This document shows positions 45,816 through 55,915 of a DNA stretch of 64,000 nucleotides, piece after piece (positions within the stretch are counted from its first letter, which is position 1; the number at the start of each line of letters is the position of its first letter). Below the pieces are notes generated by a model that did not search any database, was not told where the DNA came from, and saw nothing but the letters and a program-made list of their open reading frames with translations. The translations under genes were made by a program, and so were the position numbers. This stretch comes from Borreliella afzelii (GTDB taxonomy: Bacteria > Spirochaetota > Spirochaetia > Borreliales > Borreliaceae): assembly GCF_014202295.1 (NCBI RefSeq), contig NZ_JACHGM010000002.1:62001-126000 (forward strand). Reading direction: 5' to 3'.

Positions 45816-45841
45816 AAAGCAAGGCCTAAAGGCCTTGCTTT
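45816..45841 (-). terminator. Terminator hairpin after the LysM lipoprotein gene
   Basis: A perfect 11-bp stem (AAAGCAAGGCC and GGCCTTGCTTT) has a 4-base loop and unusually high GC for this chromosome. On the minus strand it is followed by CTTGTTTTA, a modest U-rich stretch. It separates the LysM gene from the BamD-like gene. Confidence 0.7.
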
Positions 45842-45855
45842 ATGATTGTTTGTGC

Positions 45856-47237
<1,382 letters not shown>

Positions 47238-48329
47238 ATTTTTAGAATATATCATTTTGTCCTTTTTATATTGCTTTCAAGTGAGGCGCTATTTTCTCAA
47301 GTAGCAGTTGTAAAAGAAATAGAAGGCAAAGTTGGTGTTATTAGGAATACATTTCCTGTTAAGTTGGATTTAGATGATGAAATTTTTGAGTATGATTTTA
47401 TCGAGGTTGGAGAAAATTCAAAACTCAAAATAAATTTATATGAAATAAACGGTGTTTCTGTAGATTTAATTTTTTATTCCAATACAAATAGTTTTGTGGT
47501 TTATTCTTCTCTTAAAGATTTGCAAGATGCAAAAATATATTTGTTTAGAGGAAGTGTTGATGCTGTAATTCATAATATTGTTAAAGGATCTTCATTTTCT
47601 GTTATTATAAATAATAATCTGTTTAAAGTTGAAAATGCGGCAAAGTTTTATGCCAACAGTGATTATTTTAACAATTGTTTTATTAATGTTTACAAGGGTA
47701 GCGTCAGGCACATTAATAAAGCTGAATATTTAATTTGTCCCAATACTAGTCTTTTGCTTTTTAATGGAAATTCTTTTTTACACAAAGTTAATGAAGGCAC
47801 TTTAAAGGGTGTTAATCAAAATTTTATAAGGATGGCTAAAGATAATTTTATGTCTTTAAATAAAGGGTTTTTATATTTTTTTATTTTAAAATATATTGAA
47901 GATAGTTTTAGATTTAACTTTATGTATAATTATTTAATGAAAGATTTTAAATTTAATTCTATATATTCAAAATGGAGTTTGGAAGATAAAAATTATAAAC
48001 TTGGTAACAGGGTTGATATGATTAATAATCTTAATTATTTAAAGGGTAGAATTGGCGTACTTTTTAATAATTTTGTTGACTTGGCCAATAGGTTTTATTT
48101 TGTGGATGATATTTTTAAATATTTTTCTACTTTTTTCGATAAGTCAATAACCGTTAACAGTCCTATTTCAAAATTTTTAAAAGATTATAAAGCTAATAAA
48201 AACGTTTTAAAAGATAAATTCTTTAAAACAATCCATTCTTTAAAGATGTATTTAAGACGTTCAAATGATGATATTACTAGTAATTTAAATGTTAATGAAC
48301 TGCATTTATTGCGCCCTAGAGAGTTTTGA
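47238..48329 (+). CDS. Exported FecR-like domain protein, apparent ATT start
   Basis: The body contains a FecR-type beta domain: VVKEIEGKVGVIRNTFPVKL, IEVGENSKLKINLY, IYLFRGSVDAVIHNI and FRGSV/YKGSVRH repeats. Such domains occur in envelope sensors and periplasmic proteins. In frame, the next upstream stop is at 47202-47204, and between it and a TTG at 47271 there is no ATG, GTG or TTG. AGGAG (47227-47231) lies 6 bases before ATT 47238, from which a complete signal peptide reads FRIYHFVLFILLSSEALFSQ. Starting at TTG 47271 would cut the signal peptide and has no ribosome site. I therefore favour ATT. Confidence 0.65.
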   Translation: MFRIYHFVLFILLSSEALFSQVAVVKEIEGKVGVIRNTFPVKLDLDDEIFEYDFIEVGENSKLKINLYEINGVSVDLIFYSNTNSFVVYSSLKDLQDAKIYLFRGSVDAVIHNIVKGSSFSVIINNNLFKVENAAKFYANSDYFNNCFINVYKGSVRHINKAEYLICPNTSLLLFNGNSFLHKVNEGTLKGVNQNFIRMAKDNFMSLNKGFLYFFILKYIEDSFRFNFMYNYLMKDFKFNSIYSKWSLEDKNYKLGNRVDMINNLNYLKGRIGVLFNNFVDLANRFYFVDDIFKYFSTFFDKSITVNSPISKFLKDYKANKNVLKDKFFKTIHSLKMYLRRSNDDITSNLNVNELHLLRPREF

Positions 48330-48736
48330 TTTTTATATATTTAGCTTTTTATGTTAAAGTTATTTGTTAGATAAAATGATATATTCTTTAAAAATTCAAA
48401 TAGAAGAAATAAGCCCATTTATTTTTGTTAGTTATTTCAAACTATTAATATTGAGCATTTTTAAAAAAATTAAAAATTTTCAAATTTTATTATATTATTT
48501 AATGGAATTCAAAATTCATATTCAGAATTTGCTTAATATTTTATTAAATTTGGGTTCTGTAATTTTTTGCCAAAATCTTATAATAAGGAAAAAAATGTGT
48601 TCTTTAGATGTTTAGATAATTTTTCAATTAGTTTTGGCAGTGGTATTTTTATAGCTTGTTATCAATCTTTTTTTATTTGACTTTTTATGGCATTAAGGTG
48701 AATTTAATAATAATTAATAAAAGGATGTTTGTCTTT
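48330..48736. other. 407-base AT-rich spacer before the BMP-family gene
   Basis: An 83-codon frame (48364-48615, TTG start) is present but has no ribosome site, uses Ile/Leu/Lys-rich codons as random AT-rich DNA would, and matches nothing I know. A TATAAT lies at 48579-48584 without a -35 at normal spacing. No RNA gene is recognisable. The region may be a decayed small gene. Confidence 0.4.
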
Positions 48737-49786
48737 ATGAGTAAGAACGTGTTTTTTAAAGGGTTTTGGATTTTATTCACGATATTTCATTTGTATTTAT
48801 TTGTTTATTTGATTTTTTTTAAAAGGCAAAAGGTTGATATTTCTAATAAAACGAATATTGCTTTCTTTGTTCCAGGAGTTATTTCAGGATCTCCATCTTA
48901 TAAAGAAATGTATGATTCTTTGTTTGAATTTAAAAAAAAGCATGACAATCTTGAAATTAAAGTTTTAGAGGCTGGATTTAATCAAAGTGAGTGGATAGAA
49001 ATGCTTGAAAAATTATTAACTTCAAAAAAATATGATTTTTTAATAACCACAAATAATGCTATGCAAGATATTGTTGATAGTGTTTCGAATGATTATCCTT
49101 ATACTAAGTTTCTAATTTTTGATTCTTTAGTCAAAAACGTCAACAATCAAGTTTATTCAGTTTCTTATAATGTTGCAGAGGAGGCATATATTTTAGGGTA
49201 TTATGTGGGTCTTTTTTTAAAGGAATTTAATTCTGGCCTAGGGAATGTTGCCCTGATTGCGGGTCAAGAATATCCTGTTATGAGAGATTATATTTATTAT
49301 TATTTCAAAAAAGGCATTCTTGATGTGGGTGTGAATTCTGAAGTTTATTATCGAGTTTTGGGCAATTGGCATGATAGTAATTTGGCTAAATTGTTGTCAG
49401 ACTCTTTGATTCAAAATTCGGGTGTTTTTGTAATACTTCCTATTGTAGGTCCTGCTGTTGAAGGAGTACTTTCCTCTATTAGAGATAATAATATTTTTGC
49501 GGTTCTTTTTGATAGTGAAGATTATCTAGATAATAAAGAAAATATTATTGGTTCAGGAATTACAAATCAAAAATATTATGTTTCATATATTTTAGATAAG
49601 GCGCTTAACTCAGAGATTAGCTATGGGAATTCTGATATTTTTGGAATAAAACATAAGGGAGTTTTGTTTAATATTTCTAATGTTTTTTATTTAGAGCAAA
49701 CCAGTCAAAAGTTGAAAGAAGATCTTTTTAAAAAAATAGAAGAGGTTAGTGCAAATGGTATAAAAATTAATTTGGAACAAAATTAA
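48737..49786 (+). CDS. BMP/PnrA-family substrate-binding protein, membrane-anchored
   Basis: From ATG 48737 (AAAGGA about 11 bases upstream) the protein has an uncleaved-looking N-terminal membrane segment (about residues 9-28, WILFTIFHLYLFVYLIFF) and then the PnrA/BMP fold. NIAFFVPGVISGSPSYKEMY, VLEAGFNQSEW, KFLIFDSLV, the YILGYYVGLFLKEFN block and IIGSGITNQKYYVSYILDKA are visible. PnrA/BMP proteins bind purine nucleosides. There is no lipobox Cys, unlike the BmpA-D lipoproteins. Upstream in-frame TTG 48656 would add 27 residues without a ribosome site. It overlaps the ATPase gene by one base (TAATG), so it is clearly the binding protein of the following ABC genes. Confidence 0.85.
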   Translation: MSKNVFFKGFWILFTIFHLYLFVYLIFFKRQKVDISNKTNIAFFVPGVISGSPSYKEMYDSLFEFKKKHDNLEIKVLEAGFNQSEWIEMLEKLLTSKKYDFLITTNNAMQDIVDSVSNDYPYTKFLIFDSLVKNVNNQVYSVSYNVAEEAYILGYYVGLFLKEFNSGLGNVALIAGQEYPVMRDYIYYYFKKGILDVGVNSEVYYRVLGNWHDSNLAKLLSDSLIQNSGVFVILPIVGPAVEGVLSSIRDNNIFAVLFDSEDYLDNKENIIGSGITNQKYYVSYILDKALNSEISYGNSDIFGIKHKGVLFNISNVFYLEQTSQKLKEDLFKKIEEVSANGIKINLEQN

Positions 49787-51246
49787 TGGTAGAGTTTAAA
49801 AATATAGTTAAGTATTTTCCAGATATTGATAAGCCTATTTTGGACAGTATTAATTTAAAAATTGGAGAAGTTAAAATTTTTACAGTAGTTGGTAAAAATG
49901 GAGAAGGAAAGAGTACTCTAGCTAAGATTATTGCTGGACTTATTGAATTTGATAGTGGTGAAATATTGGTAAATGGCATTAAGCAGAAGAATTGGAATGT
50001 AGATAAAGCTAAAAAGAACGGTATTTATCTTGTTTCTCAAGTTCCTAATTTGAAAATGAATTTAAGAGTATGGGAATATTTGAGTATCTATTGGTTTGGT
50101 TATGCATTTTTCATGCCGATGAATAAATCTAAGACTTATAAATACTATAAATGGCTTATGCAATTTTATAAAATTTCTTTTGATCTAGATAAGAAAATTA
50201 AAGATTTAAATATTAAAGAAATTTATTTTCTACTTATTATTGCTTCTCTTAAAGAGAATGCAAAAATAATTATTTTTGATGAGAGTGCTGCTTATTTTTC
50301 TCAAAAAGAAGCGCAAGCTTTTATAAAATTGCTTGTATTGCTTAAGAAATCAGGAATCGCTTCTCTTTTTATTACTCACAGTGAGCTCACAGATGCTGTA
50401 AAATTTAGCGATGAGTTTATTGTTTTAAAAGATGGAAAGTGTTTTAGAACAATAAACAAAGAATCAATTTTGAGCAAACTTGAATCTTCTAGCGATAAAG
50501 TATTGTTTTCAAATATTAATTTTAATAAATTTGAAAAAGATTCTATTAAATTTAATCTGTTTTTTGAAGATTTTTGGAAGTATGATGTTAGTTTTTCTTT
50601 AAATAAAAGAGGTGTTTTAGGAATAATTGGTGAAGAAACTGCAATTAGAACTTGGGAAAAATTATTCTTAGGGGAGCTTATTTTTGTTGGATGCATAAAA
50701 ATTGATGGCATCAGATATGAGCGAATAAATATTTTTGAGTGCAAAGCGGGGTTTTTACCTTTAGGCATTGGTAATTTGTTTCCTGATAATAGCAGCATAT
50801 TAGATAATTTTTTAGCTAAATTTATGAATTTTGAAAATAAAATTTTTATTAAGCAATCTTATATCAATAAGATTAAGGATTTTTTTAAAAAAAAAATGGA
50901 ATTTTGTAGCGAAGAGAGAATATATAGAATTCTTTATTCTAAATCTTTGGCATTTTCTGGAGGAACTTTAAAGAAGTTTGCTCTTTACAGAGAGATGTAT
51001 ATTGCAAAAAGTTTTTTAATTTGTTTTTCTCCTTTAAGCAATTTAGATCATAAAGCTTATAATGAAATGTCTGTTGCTATTCGTAATTATTCAAAGGAAA
51101 AGCCAGTTCTTTTGATTACTTCCAATTTAGATGAATTGCTTTTACTCTCTGATAACATTTTGGCAATGAAAATGGGAGAAGTTTTGTTAAACTCACCTAG
51201 AGAAAAGATTAGTAAAGAAAAATTAAAGGAATTGTTATTTTTATGA
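49786..51246 (+). CDS. Sugar/nucleoside-type ABC transporter, fused double ATP-binding protein
   Basis: The 486-residue protein has two ATPase halves like RbsA/MglA/NupO. Half 1 has a perfect Walker A GKNGEGKST (36-44), Walker B IIIFDES (162-168) and H198, but its signature region reads DLNIKEIYFLL instead of LSGGQ. Half 2 has GEETAIRT (282-289) in place of Walker A but keeps SGG (391-393) in FSGGTLKK. This leaves the parts for one proper ATP site (half-1 Walker A with half-2 signature). It overlaps the preceding and following genes by 1 and 4 bases. Confidence 0.9.
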   Translation: MVEFKNIVKYFPDIDKPILDSINLKIGEVKIFTVVGKNGEGKSTLAKIIAGLIEFDSGEILVNGIKQKNWNVDKAKKNGIYLVSQVPNLKMNLRVWEYLSIYWFGYAFFMPMNKSKTYKYYKWLMQFYKISFDLDKKIKDLNIKEIYFLLIIASLKENAKIIIFDESAAYFSQKEAQAFIKLLVLLKKSGIASLFITHSELTDAVKFSDEFIVLKDGKCFRTINKESILSKLESSSDKVLFSNINFNKFEKDSIKFNLFFEDFWKYDVSFSLNKRGVLGIIGEETAIRTWEKLFLGELIFVGCIKIDGIRYERINIFECKAGFLPLGIGNLFPDNSSILDNFLAKFMNFENKIFIKQSYINKIKDFFKKKMEFCSEERIYRILYSKSLAFSGGTLKKFALYREMYIAKSFLICFSPLSNLDHKAYNEMSVAIRNYSKEKPVLLITSNLDELLLLSDNILAMKMGEVLLNSPREKISKEKLKELLFL

Positions 51247-52175
51247 CCTTATTTAGAAATAGCTTTATGGCATTAATTTTTTCTTTTTTGATATTAAGTA
51301 TTAGCTATTTTTTTGGTGATTTTTTTCAATTTTCTTATATCAAGATGATATCTTGGCGCTTTATTTTATTTTTAATTATGGCTACTGGTATTGCCACCTG
51401 TGCCAAGAGTAATTCATTAAATCTTGGAAATGAGGGGCAAGTTTATTTTGGAGCATTTTTCGTTTATATATTTTCAAGTTTTTTTGGATTAACCTATTTT
51501 AATTTTATATATTTGATATTTTTGAGTTCTTTTTTTGTAGGACTTTTGGGGCTTATTCCCTTTTTTATTACCTTTTTCTTTGGATTAAATAGAGCTTTAA
51601 CAGGTCTTTTAATATCTTATGGAAATCAAAGGTTGGTAGATGGATTTATTTTAAGTATGTTAAAAACAGGTAGTTTTTCTAATCAGACAAAGAGAATTAA
51701 TAGCTTATTTGCCCTAGATTCATCACTTATTTACTTGTTTTTGCTTGGTATGTCAATTTGGCTTTTTTATGTTTTTATGCATAAAAAAACTATTTATGGA
51801 CTTCAGCTTGAAATATTAAGCAATAAGAAAAAGATAGATATTTTTTTCAATATAAATGAATTTAAATATAAGTTTTTCGCTGTATTTGGCAGTGCTTTTT
51901 TAAATGGCCTTGCAGGTTCTATGTTTGTAGTGTTTTTTAAGCCCTATTTGGTTTTAGGACTAACCTCAGGACTTGGTTGGAATAGCTTAATTGTTGCTGT
52001 AATTTCAGGATTTAATTATATTTATGTGTTATTTTTTAGCCTATTGTTTTCAATATTAATAGAATTTAATAATTTTCTTAATATAAATTATGACTTCAAG
52101 TATGAATTTATTGGGCTTTGTCAATCAATTGCTATTTTTCTCTCTTTATTTTTGATTAAAGTTAGGAAAAAGTAG
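51243..52175 (+). CDS. ABC transporter permease, nucleoside/ribose type (first)
   Basis: The 310-residue membrane protein has about eight to nine hydrophobic segments and the family block ATGIATCAKSNSLNLGNEGQV (read in parts), where the NLGNEGQ motif is typical of RbsC/YufP-like permeases (NIGxEGQ). LNGLAGSMFVVFF and LGWNSLIVAVISGFN near the end match the conserved second half. It overlaps the ATPase gene by 4 bases and abuts the second permease gene with no gap. Confidence 0.9.
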   Translation: MTLFRNSFMALIFSFLILSISYFFGDFFQFSYIKMISWRFILFLIMATGIATCAKSNSLNLGNEGQVYFGAFFVYIFSSFFGLTYFNFIYLIFLSSFFVGLLGLIPFFITFFFGLNRALTGLLISYGNQRLVDGFILSMLKTGSFSNQTKRINSLFALDSSLIYLFLLGMSIWLFYVFMHKKTIYGLQLEILSNKKKIDIFFNINEFKYKFFAVFGSAFLNGLAGSMFVVFFKPYLVLGLTSGLGWNSLIVAVISGFNYIYVLFFSLLFSILIEFNNFLNINYDFKYEFIGLCQSIAIFLSLFLIKVRKK

Positions 52176-52982
52176 ATGTTTGGTATTTTTGAGCAAGCTC
52201 TTGTATTTTCGTATTTAGCACTTGGAGTTCTTTATACAGAAAGAATAGGACTTTTAAATATATCTATTGAGGGTGTTTCGTATCTTTCAATATTTTTAAC
52301 ATCTTTTTTTATTTATTTTGGATATGGAATTTTTATTTCGACCATTCTCACTCTTTTTATCAGCTTTTTGTTTGGATTTTTTTTATCTTTTATAGTAAAG
52401 AAAAATTATGATATTTTTATAGCAGGAATAGGTATTAATATTTTTTGTTATTTTTTAGTTGATTATTTAATGAAGAGTAATTTTAATTTTATTCCTAGCT
52501 TTACTTTAAGTTTATCTGGAAATTTTGAGATTATTGTTTTTATTGTTATTTTTTTCATTTTTTTATTTATTACTGTTTATGTTATAAATTATTCAAGAAT
52601 TAGAGCAGTTTTTGAATTTATTTCTTCGGGGAATTATGAAGACATTTTAGGTGAGAAAATAAGCAGTCGTTTTAAATCTTTTGCAATTTTTGTATCAATT
52701 TTTACAGCAAGTCTTGCCGGTTCATTTATTGCGATAAATCTTAATGCTTATTCTTATAATTTAGGATTAAACAATGGTTGGCTTGCTATTTGCATTCTTT
52801 ATATTGCATTTTCAAATCCTTTATTAATTTTCCCGATTTCTTTTTTGATAGTTTTTTTTAAATATCAATTTTTTCACACTCAAGAGTATATAAATTCTTA
52901 TTTTTCTCTTTCTTTTCCATTTTATGTAGCAATAATAATAAATATATTAGTTTCGTTGATTAAGAAAAAAGATAAACCTTAG
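52176..52982 (+). CDS. ABC transporter permease, nucleoside/ribose type (second)
   Basis: The 268-residue membrane protein begins with ALGVLYTERIGLLNISIEG, matching the YufQ/NupQ class motif (ERxGVxNIAxEG), and ends with SLAGSFIAINLNAYSYN and LGLNNGWLAICILYIAF. With the previous permease, the fused ATPase and the BMP-type binding protein it makes a complete importer, most likely for nucleosides, which Borrelia must scavenge because it lacks purine synthesis. It ends 1 base from the convergent TPR gene. Confidence 0.9.
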   Translation: MFGIFEQALVFSYLALGVLYTERIGLLNISIEGVSYLSIFLTSFFIYFGYGIFISTILTLFISFLFGFFLSFIVKKNYDIFIAGIGINIFCYFLVDYLMKSNFNFIPSFTLSLSGNFEIIVFIVIFFIFLFITVYVINYSRIRAVFEFISSGNYEDILGEKISSRFKSFAIFVSIFTASLAGSFIAINLNAYSYNLGLNNGWLAICILYIAFSNPLLIFPISFLIVFFKYQFFHTQEYINSYFSLSFPFYVAIIINILVSLIKKKDKP

Positions 52983-52983
52983 T

Positions 52984-53667
52984 TTAAGTTCTACAACTTG
53001 TGTTTTGGATTGTTTTTAGGGTATTAATTTGCAGATACAATTCTTTAATTTTTTTTCTATTAAAATAATAAAAAGGTATTTGTTTTATTATTTCTAAATT
53101 ATTTAAAAAAATTATAAATAAAGTGTCGTCATTAAGTGCTAATTGGAATGTTGAGGTTAATATTATATTAAATGCTACATCTTCATTGTTTATAAAATGA
53201 TAAATACTTTTTTTAAAAAGAGCATCAATTGCTATAAATATATTTTCTTTGAACAATTCTTTACCGCTTTGGAAAAATTTAATTATGTAGTCCATTGAAT
53301 TTTCAACTTCTCCTATTAAAAAATATGCCCAAGATATATCTAAAAAGTTTTTTTTATCTTTAAAGTCTATTATTTTTAAATAATCTTGAGATTTAATAAT
53401 TGCTTTTTTCCAGTTTTTATTTAAATATTCTAATTCTGAGAGTAAAAGATGAGCATCAACTTGATTTTGATCCATGTTAATTATTTTTTTTAGATTTGCT
53501 ATAGCTTTGTTGTATTTTTTTGATTTTTTTAGCATCATTGCTTTTTGATAAAGTTTTTCTATTGTATATTCGTTTGCTTGTTCATCTGGTTTTAATGTTG
53601 ATGTTATTGTAGGGTAAATATTTGTGATCAACCCATATAAAAGCGCTATTATTATTGTTTTTTTCAT
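52984..53667 (-). CDS. Exported TPR protein of unknown function
   Basis: The 227-residue product has a signal peptide (about 1-18), then tetratricopeptide units: EKLYQKAMMLKKSKKYNKAI, QVDAHLLLSELEYLNKNWKKAI and SWAYFLIGEVENSMDYIIKF, giving roughly three TPRs, with a helical tail. TPRs mediate protein contacts; partner unknown. The ATG overlaps the TAA of the prenyl synthase gene by one base, so translation is probably coupled. No lipobox is visible. Confidence 0.7.
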   Translation of the reverse strand: MKKTIIIALLYGLITNIYPTITSTLKPDEQANEYTIEKLYQKAMMLKKSKKYNKAIANLKKIINMDQNQVDAHLLLSELEYLNKNWKKAIIKSQDYLKIIDFKDKKNFLDISWAYFLIGEVENSMDYIIKFFQSGKELFKENIFIAIDALFKKSIYHFINNEDVAFNIILTSTFQLALNDDTLFIIFLNNLEIIKQIPFYYFNRKKIKELYLQINTLKTIQNTSCRT

Positions 53668-54710
53668 TATATTCCTTCTTTTATTTGTTCGGCAATATCT
53701 ATTAGCAGATTTTTATATCTATTTGTTAATGGGTATAAATTGAGTTCGGCTTTAAACTCGTTTAAATATTTTAAGGCAATAATAGTTGAGTTTTTTATTG
53801 ATTTTGATGAATTTATCATCTTTGTTAGTTTCAATATTTCTTTTCTTGCTGTAGAGGTTTTGGCATTCTTTATTTGATTAAATTTTGAAATAATTTTTGG
53901 CTCATCTTTTTTTTCTTGTAAAAAATAAATTATTGGTAAGCTTTTTTTTCCTTCAAGTAAATCGTCTCCGAATTCTTTACCATTAATTTTATTTTTAATG
54001 TTTTTAATATCGTCTATTATTTGGAAATAAACACCAAGTTTTAAAAATGTACTGTAAATTTTTTTAGCTTTATCTTCATTATTTGTAAGTATTGCAGCTA
54101 GAAAGCTAGCCATTCCGAAAAGTGAAGCTGTTTTTAATTCCACTAAAGAAATGTATTCTTTAATGCTTGGAATGTATGACTCATTGTGAAATTTAATATC
54201 AATTCCTTGTCCTAGGTGGAGATTTGAAAGAGTTGTAAAGAAATTTTCATAAATAAGTAATTTTTGATTTTCTTTTAAATTTGATCTTTCTATTAATTTT
54301 GCAGGCAAAAAATAAATTAAATTACCAGCATTTATACTATTATCTATTCCATAGATTAAATGTATTGCTGATGCACCTCGCCTTTTTAGCGAATTATCTT
54401 CAATGTCATCAATAATTAAACTTCCAGAATGAGGAAGTTCAAGTAGCAAGCTTAATTTATATATTAACTTGTTGTTTTTTTCTTTTAAACCCAATGCATA
54501 TGCTAAAAGAATCATTATCATTGGTCTTATTCGTTTTCCACCTCTATTAATAATTTCAATTGCTGGTGCTTTAATATAATCAAGGGTTTCTTTTTTTATT
54601 TTAAAAGTAAATTTTAAATCTTTATCTTTGAATAAATTTATTAAATTATTTGTTGAAAAGATGCTATTAATATTTTTTTCAATATTTTTTAAAAATAGTT
54701 TATTTTGCAT
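53667..54710 (-). CDS. Trans-isoprenyl diphosphate synthase
   Basis: The 347-residue protein belongs to the all-helical polyprenyl synthase family: GGKRIRPMIMIL, the first Asp-rich motif IIDDIEDNSLKRRG (DDxxD) and the second region YFQIIDDIKNIKNKINGKEFGDDLLEGKKSLP. The second motif reads DDIKN, so its last Asp is replaced. The family makes farnesyl, geranylgeranyl or longer diphosphates, feeding undecaprenyl-phosphate lipid carrier for wall synthesis; chain length cannot be told by eye. It is divergent from rlmE across 50 bases and coupled to the TPR gene. Confidence 0.88.
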   Translation of the reverse strand: MQNKLFLKNIEKNINSIFSTNNLINLFKDKDLKFTFKIKKETLDYIKAPAIEIINRGGKRIRPMIMILLAYALGLKEKNNKLIYKLSLLLELPHSGSLIIDDIEDNSLKRRGASAIHLIYGIDNSINAGNLIYFLPAKLIERSNLKENQKLLIYENFFTTLSNLHLGQGIDIKFHNESYIPSIKEYISLVELKTASLFGMASFLAAILTNNEDKAKKIYSTFLKLGVYFQIIDDIKNIKNKINGKEFGDDLLEGKKSLPIIYFLQEKKDEPKIISKFNQIKNAKTSTARKEILKLTKMINSSKSIKNSTIIALKYLNEFKAELNLYPLTNRYKNLLIDIAEQIKEGI

Positions 54711-54760
54711 AATAAGAATTATAATGAAAAAGTATAATAAAGTGTATTAAAGAGATTAAT

Positions 54761-55339
54761 GTGTATCGTTTGAATGATGAGTATTCTCAAAAAGCTAAAA
54801 GAGAAGGGTATTTGGCAAGATCTGTGTACAAGTTGATAGAAATTAATGAAAAATTTTCTTTATTTTCTTATGGCAATGTTTTAGATATTGGTGCATCGCC
54901 TGGGAGCTTTTCTCAATATGCTTATAAAAAGCTTAAAAGAGGCATTCTTGTGGCTGTTGACATTAATGATATTGGTCTTAGGCATGTTGATAATTTTTAT
55001 TTTGTAAAGGGAGATATATTTTCAGATGATACAGTTTTTAAAATTAATACGCTTGGGCCTTATAGCCTTGTAATTAGCGATGCGGCTCCTAGAACTACTG
55101 GAAATAGACTTATAGATACTAGTAATTCTTTTAATTTAAGTATGAGAATAATAGATTTATCGCTTGAAGTTTTACTCAAAAAAGGGAATTTGCTTGTTAA
55201 AGTTTTTCAGGGAGGAGATGAGATTCAAATTTTTAAAAAGTTTGAAAAATATTTTAAATTTGTAAAAAAAATTAGGCCCAAAGCTGTAAGGAAAAATTCT
55301 TTTGAAATTTATTTTTTGGGTAAAAGTTTTGGTAAGTAG
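54761..55339 (+). CDS. rlmE: 23S rRNA 2'-O-methyltransferase RlmE (FtsJ)
   Basis: RlmE methylates the ribose of U2552 in 23S rRNA. The 192-residue protein has the catalytic tetrad K24 (SVYKLIEI), D107 (VISDAAP), K147 (LLVKVFQG) and E182 (SFEIYF), and the SAM-binding loop [13 protein letters not shown]. The start is GTG. Two TATAAT hexamers (54720-54725, 54733-54738) lie in the 50-base divergent spacer. The stop codon is the first triplet of a 22-base palindrome. Confidence 0.94.
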   Translation: MYRLNDEYSQKAKREGYLARSVYKLIEINEKFSLFSYGNVLDIGASPGSFSQYAYKKLKRGILVAVDINDIGLRHVDNFYFVKGDIFSDDTVFKINTLGPYSLVISDAAPRTTGNRLIDTSNSFNLSMRIIDLSLEVLLKKGNLLVKVFQGGDEIQIFKKFEKYFKFVKKIRPKAVRKNSFEIYFLGKSFGK

Positions 55340-55358
55340 CAATTTAATTAAATTGCTA
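55337..55358. terminator. Perfect 22-base palindrome at the rlmE stop codon
   Basis: TAGCAATTTAA (55337-55347) is followed without gap by its reverse complement TTAAATTGCTA (55348-55358). The rlmE TAG is its first triplet. In RNA it would fold with a tetraloop. No U-tract follows, so it is at most a weak terminator or processing site before cheW. Confidence 0.5.
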
Positions 55359-55384
55359 TAAGTATCAATTTAAAGGTATAAAAT

Positions 55385-55915
55385 ATGTTGAGAAAAGAAA
55401 TATTTGAAGATAGAAAGTCTCAGCTTCAAGTTGCGGGTTTTAAAATAGGTAAAGAAAGCTATGGGGTGTCAATAGAGCATATTAGAGAAATTATTAAAGT
55501 TCCATCAGAAGGAGTTTATGCTATACCAAATGTTCCTGAATATATTATAGGTATTTATAATCTTAGAGGCAGTATTATTCCTTTAGTCAATTTAAATATT
55601 AAATTTGGAGTTTCTTCTATTTCAATAACAGAAGAAGATATGCTTTTAACAGGATATTTAATAGTTAAGATTAAAAATAAACTTTTAGGTATTTTTGTTG
55701 ATAGGGTTCTTAAAGTTATTAGCTTTGATGATTCTAGAATTCAAGAGCCCCCTGCTACTTTGCAAACTTTAGATAGAAAATATATATCTGGAGTTGTGAA
55801 GCTTGAAGAGGCTGATAATCTTGAGAGCGAATATTTAGTATTAATTGATATTGCAAAAATTTTTGATAAATGCGAATTCGACAATATTCCCTATAAAGAT
55901 CAGCATGAAGAATAA
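55385..55915 (+). CDS. cheW: Chemotaxis coupling protein CheW
   Basis: CheW links methyl-accepting receptors to CheA. The 176-residue sequence shows the fold landmarks FKIGKESYGVSIEHIREIIK, IPNVPEYIIGIYNLRGSIIP (the receptor/CheA contact region NLRG), KLLGIFVDRVLKVI and a final LVLIDIAKIF. B. burgdorferi encodes several CheW proteins; this corresponds by position to CheW1 (BB0312). The nadK coding region starts 11 bases before its stop, so expression is coupled. Confidence 0.94.
   Translation: MLRKEIFEDRKSQLQVAGFKIGKESYGVSIEHIREIIKVPSEGVYAIPNVPEYIIGIYNLRGSIIPLVNLNIKFGVSSISITEEDMLLTGYLIVKIKNKLLGIFVDRVLKVISFDDSRIQEPPATLQTLDRKYISGVVKLEEADNLESEYLVLIDIAKIFDKCEFDNIPYKDQHEE

Noticed and set aside
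48364..48615. 83-codon frame with TTG start
   Set aside because: No ribosome site, AT-rich random-looking composition and no recognisable feature; kept only as a possible decayed gene in the spacer description.
50376..50798. 140-codon minus-strand frame
   Set aside because: Antisense to the fused ABC ATPase, whose reading frame and motifs are convincing.
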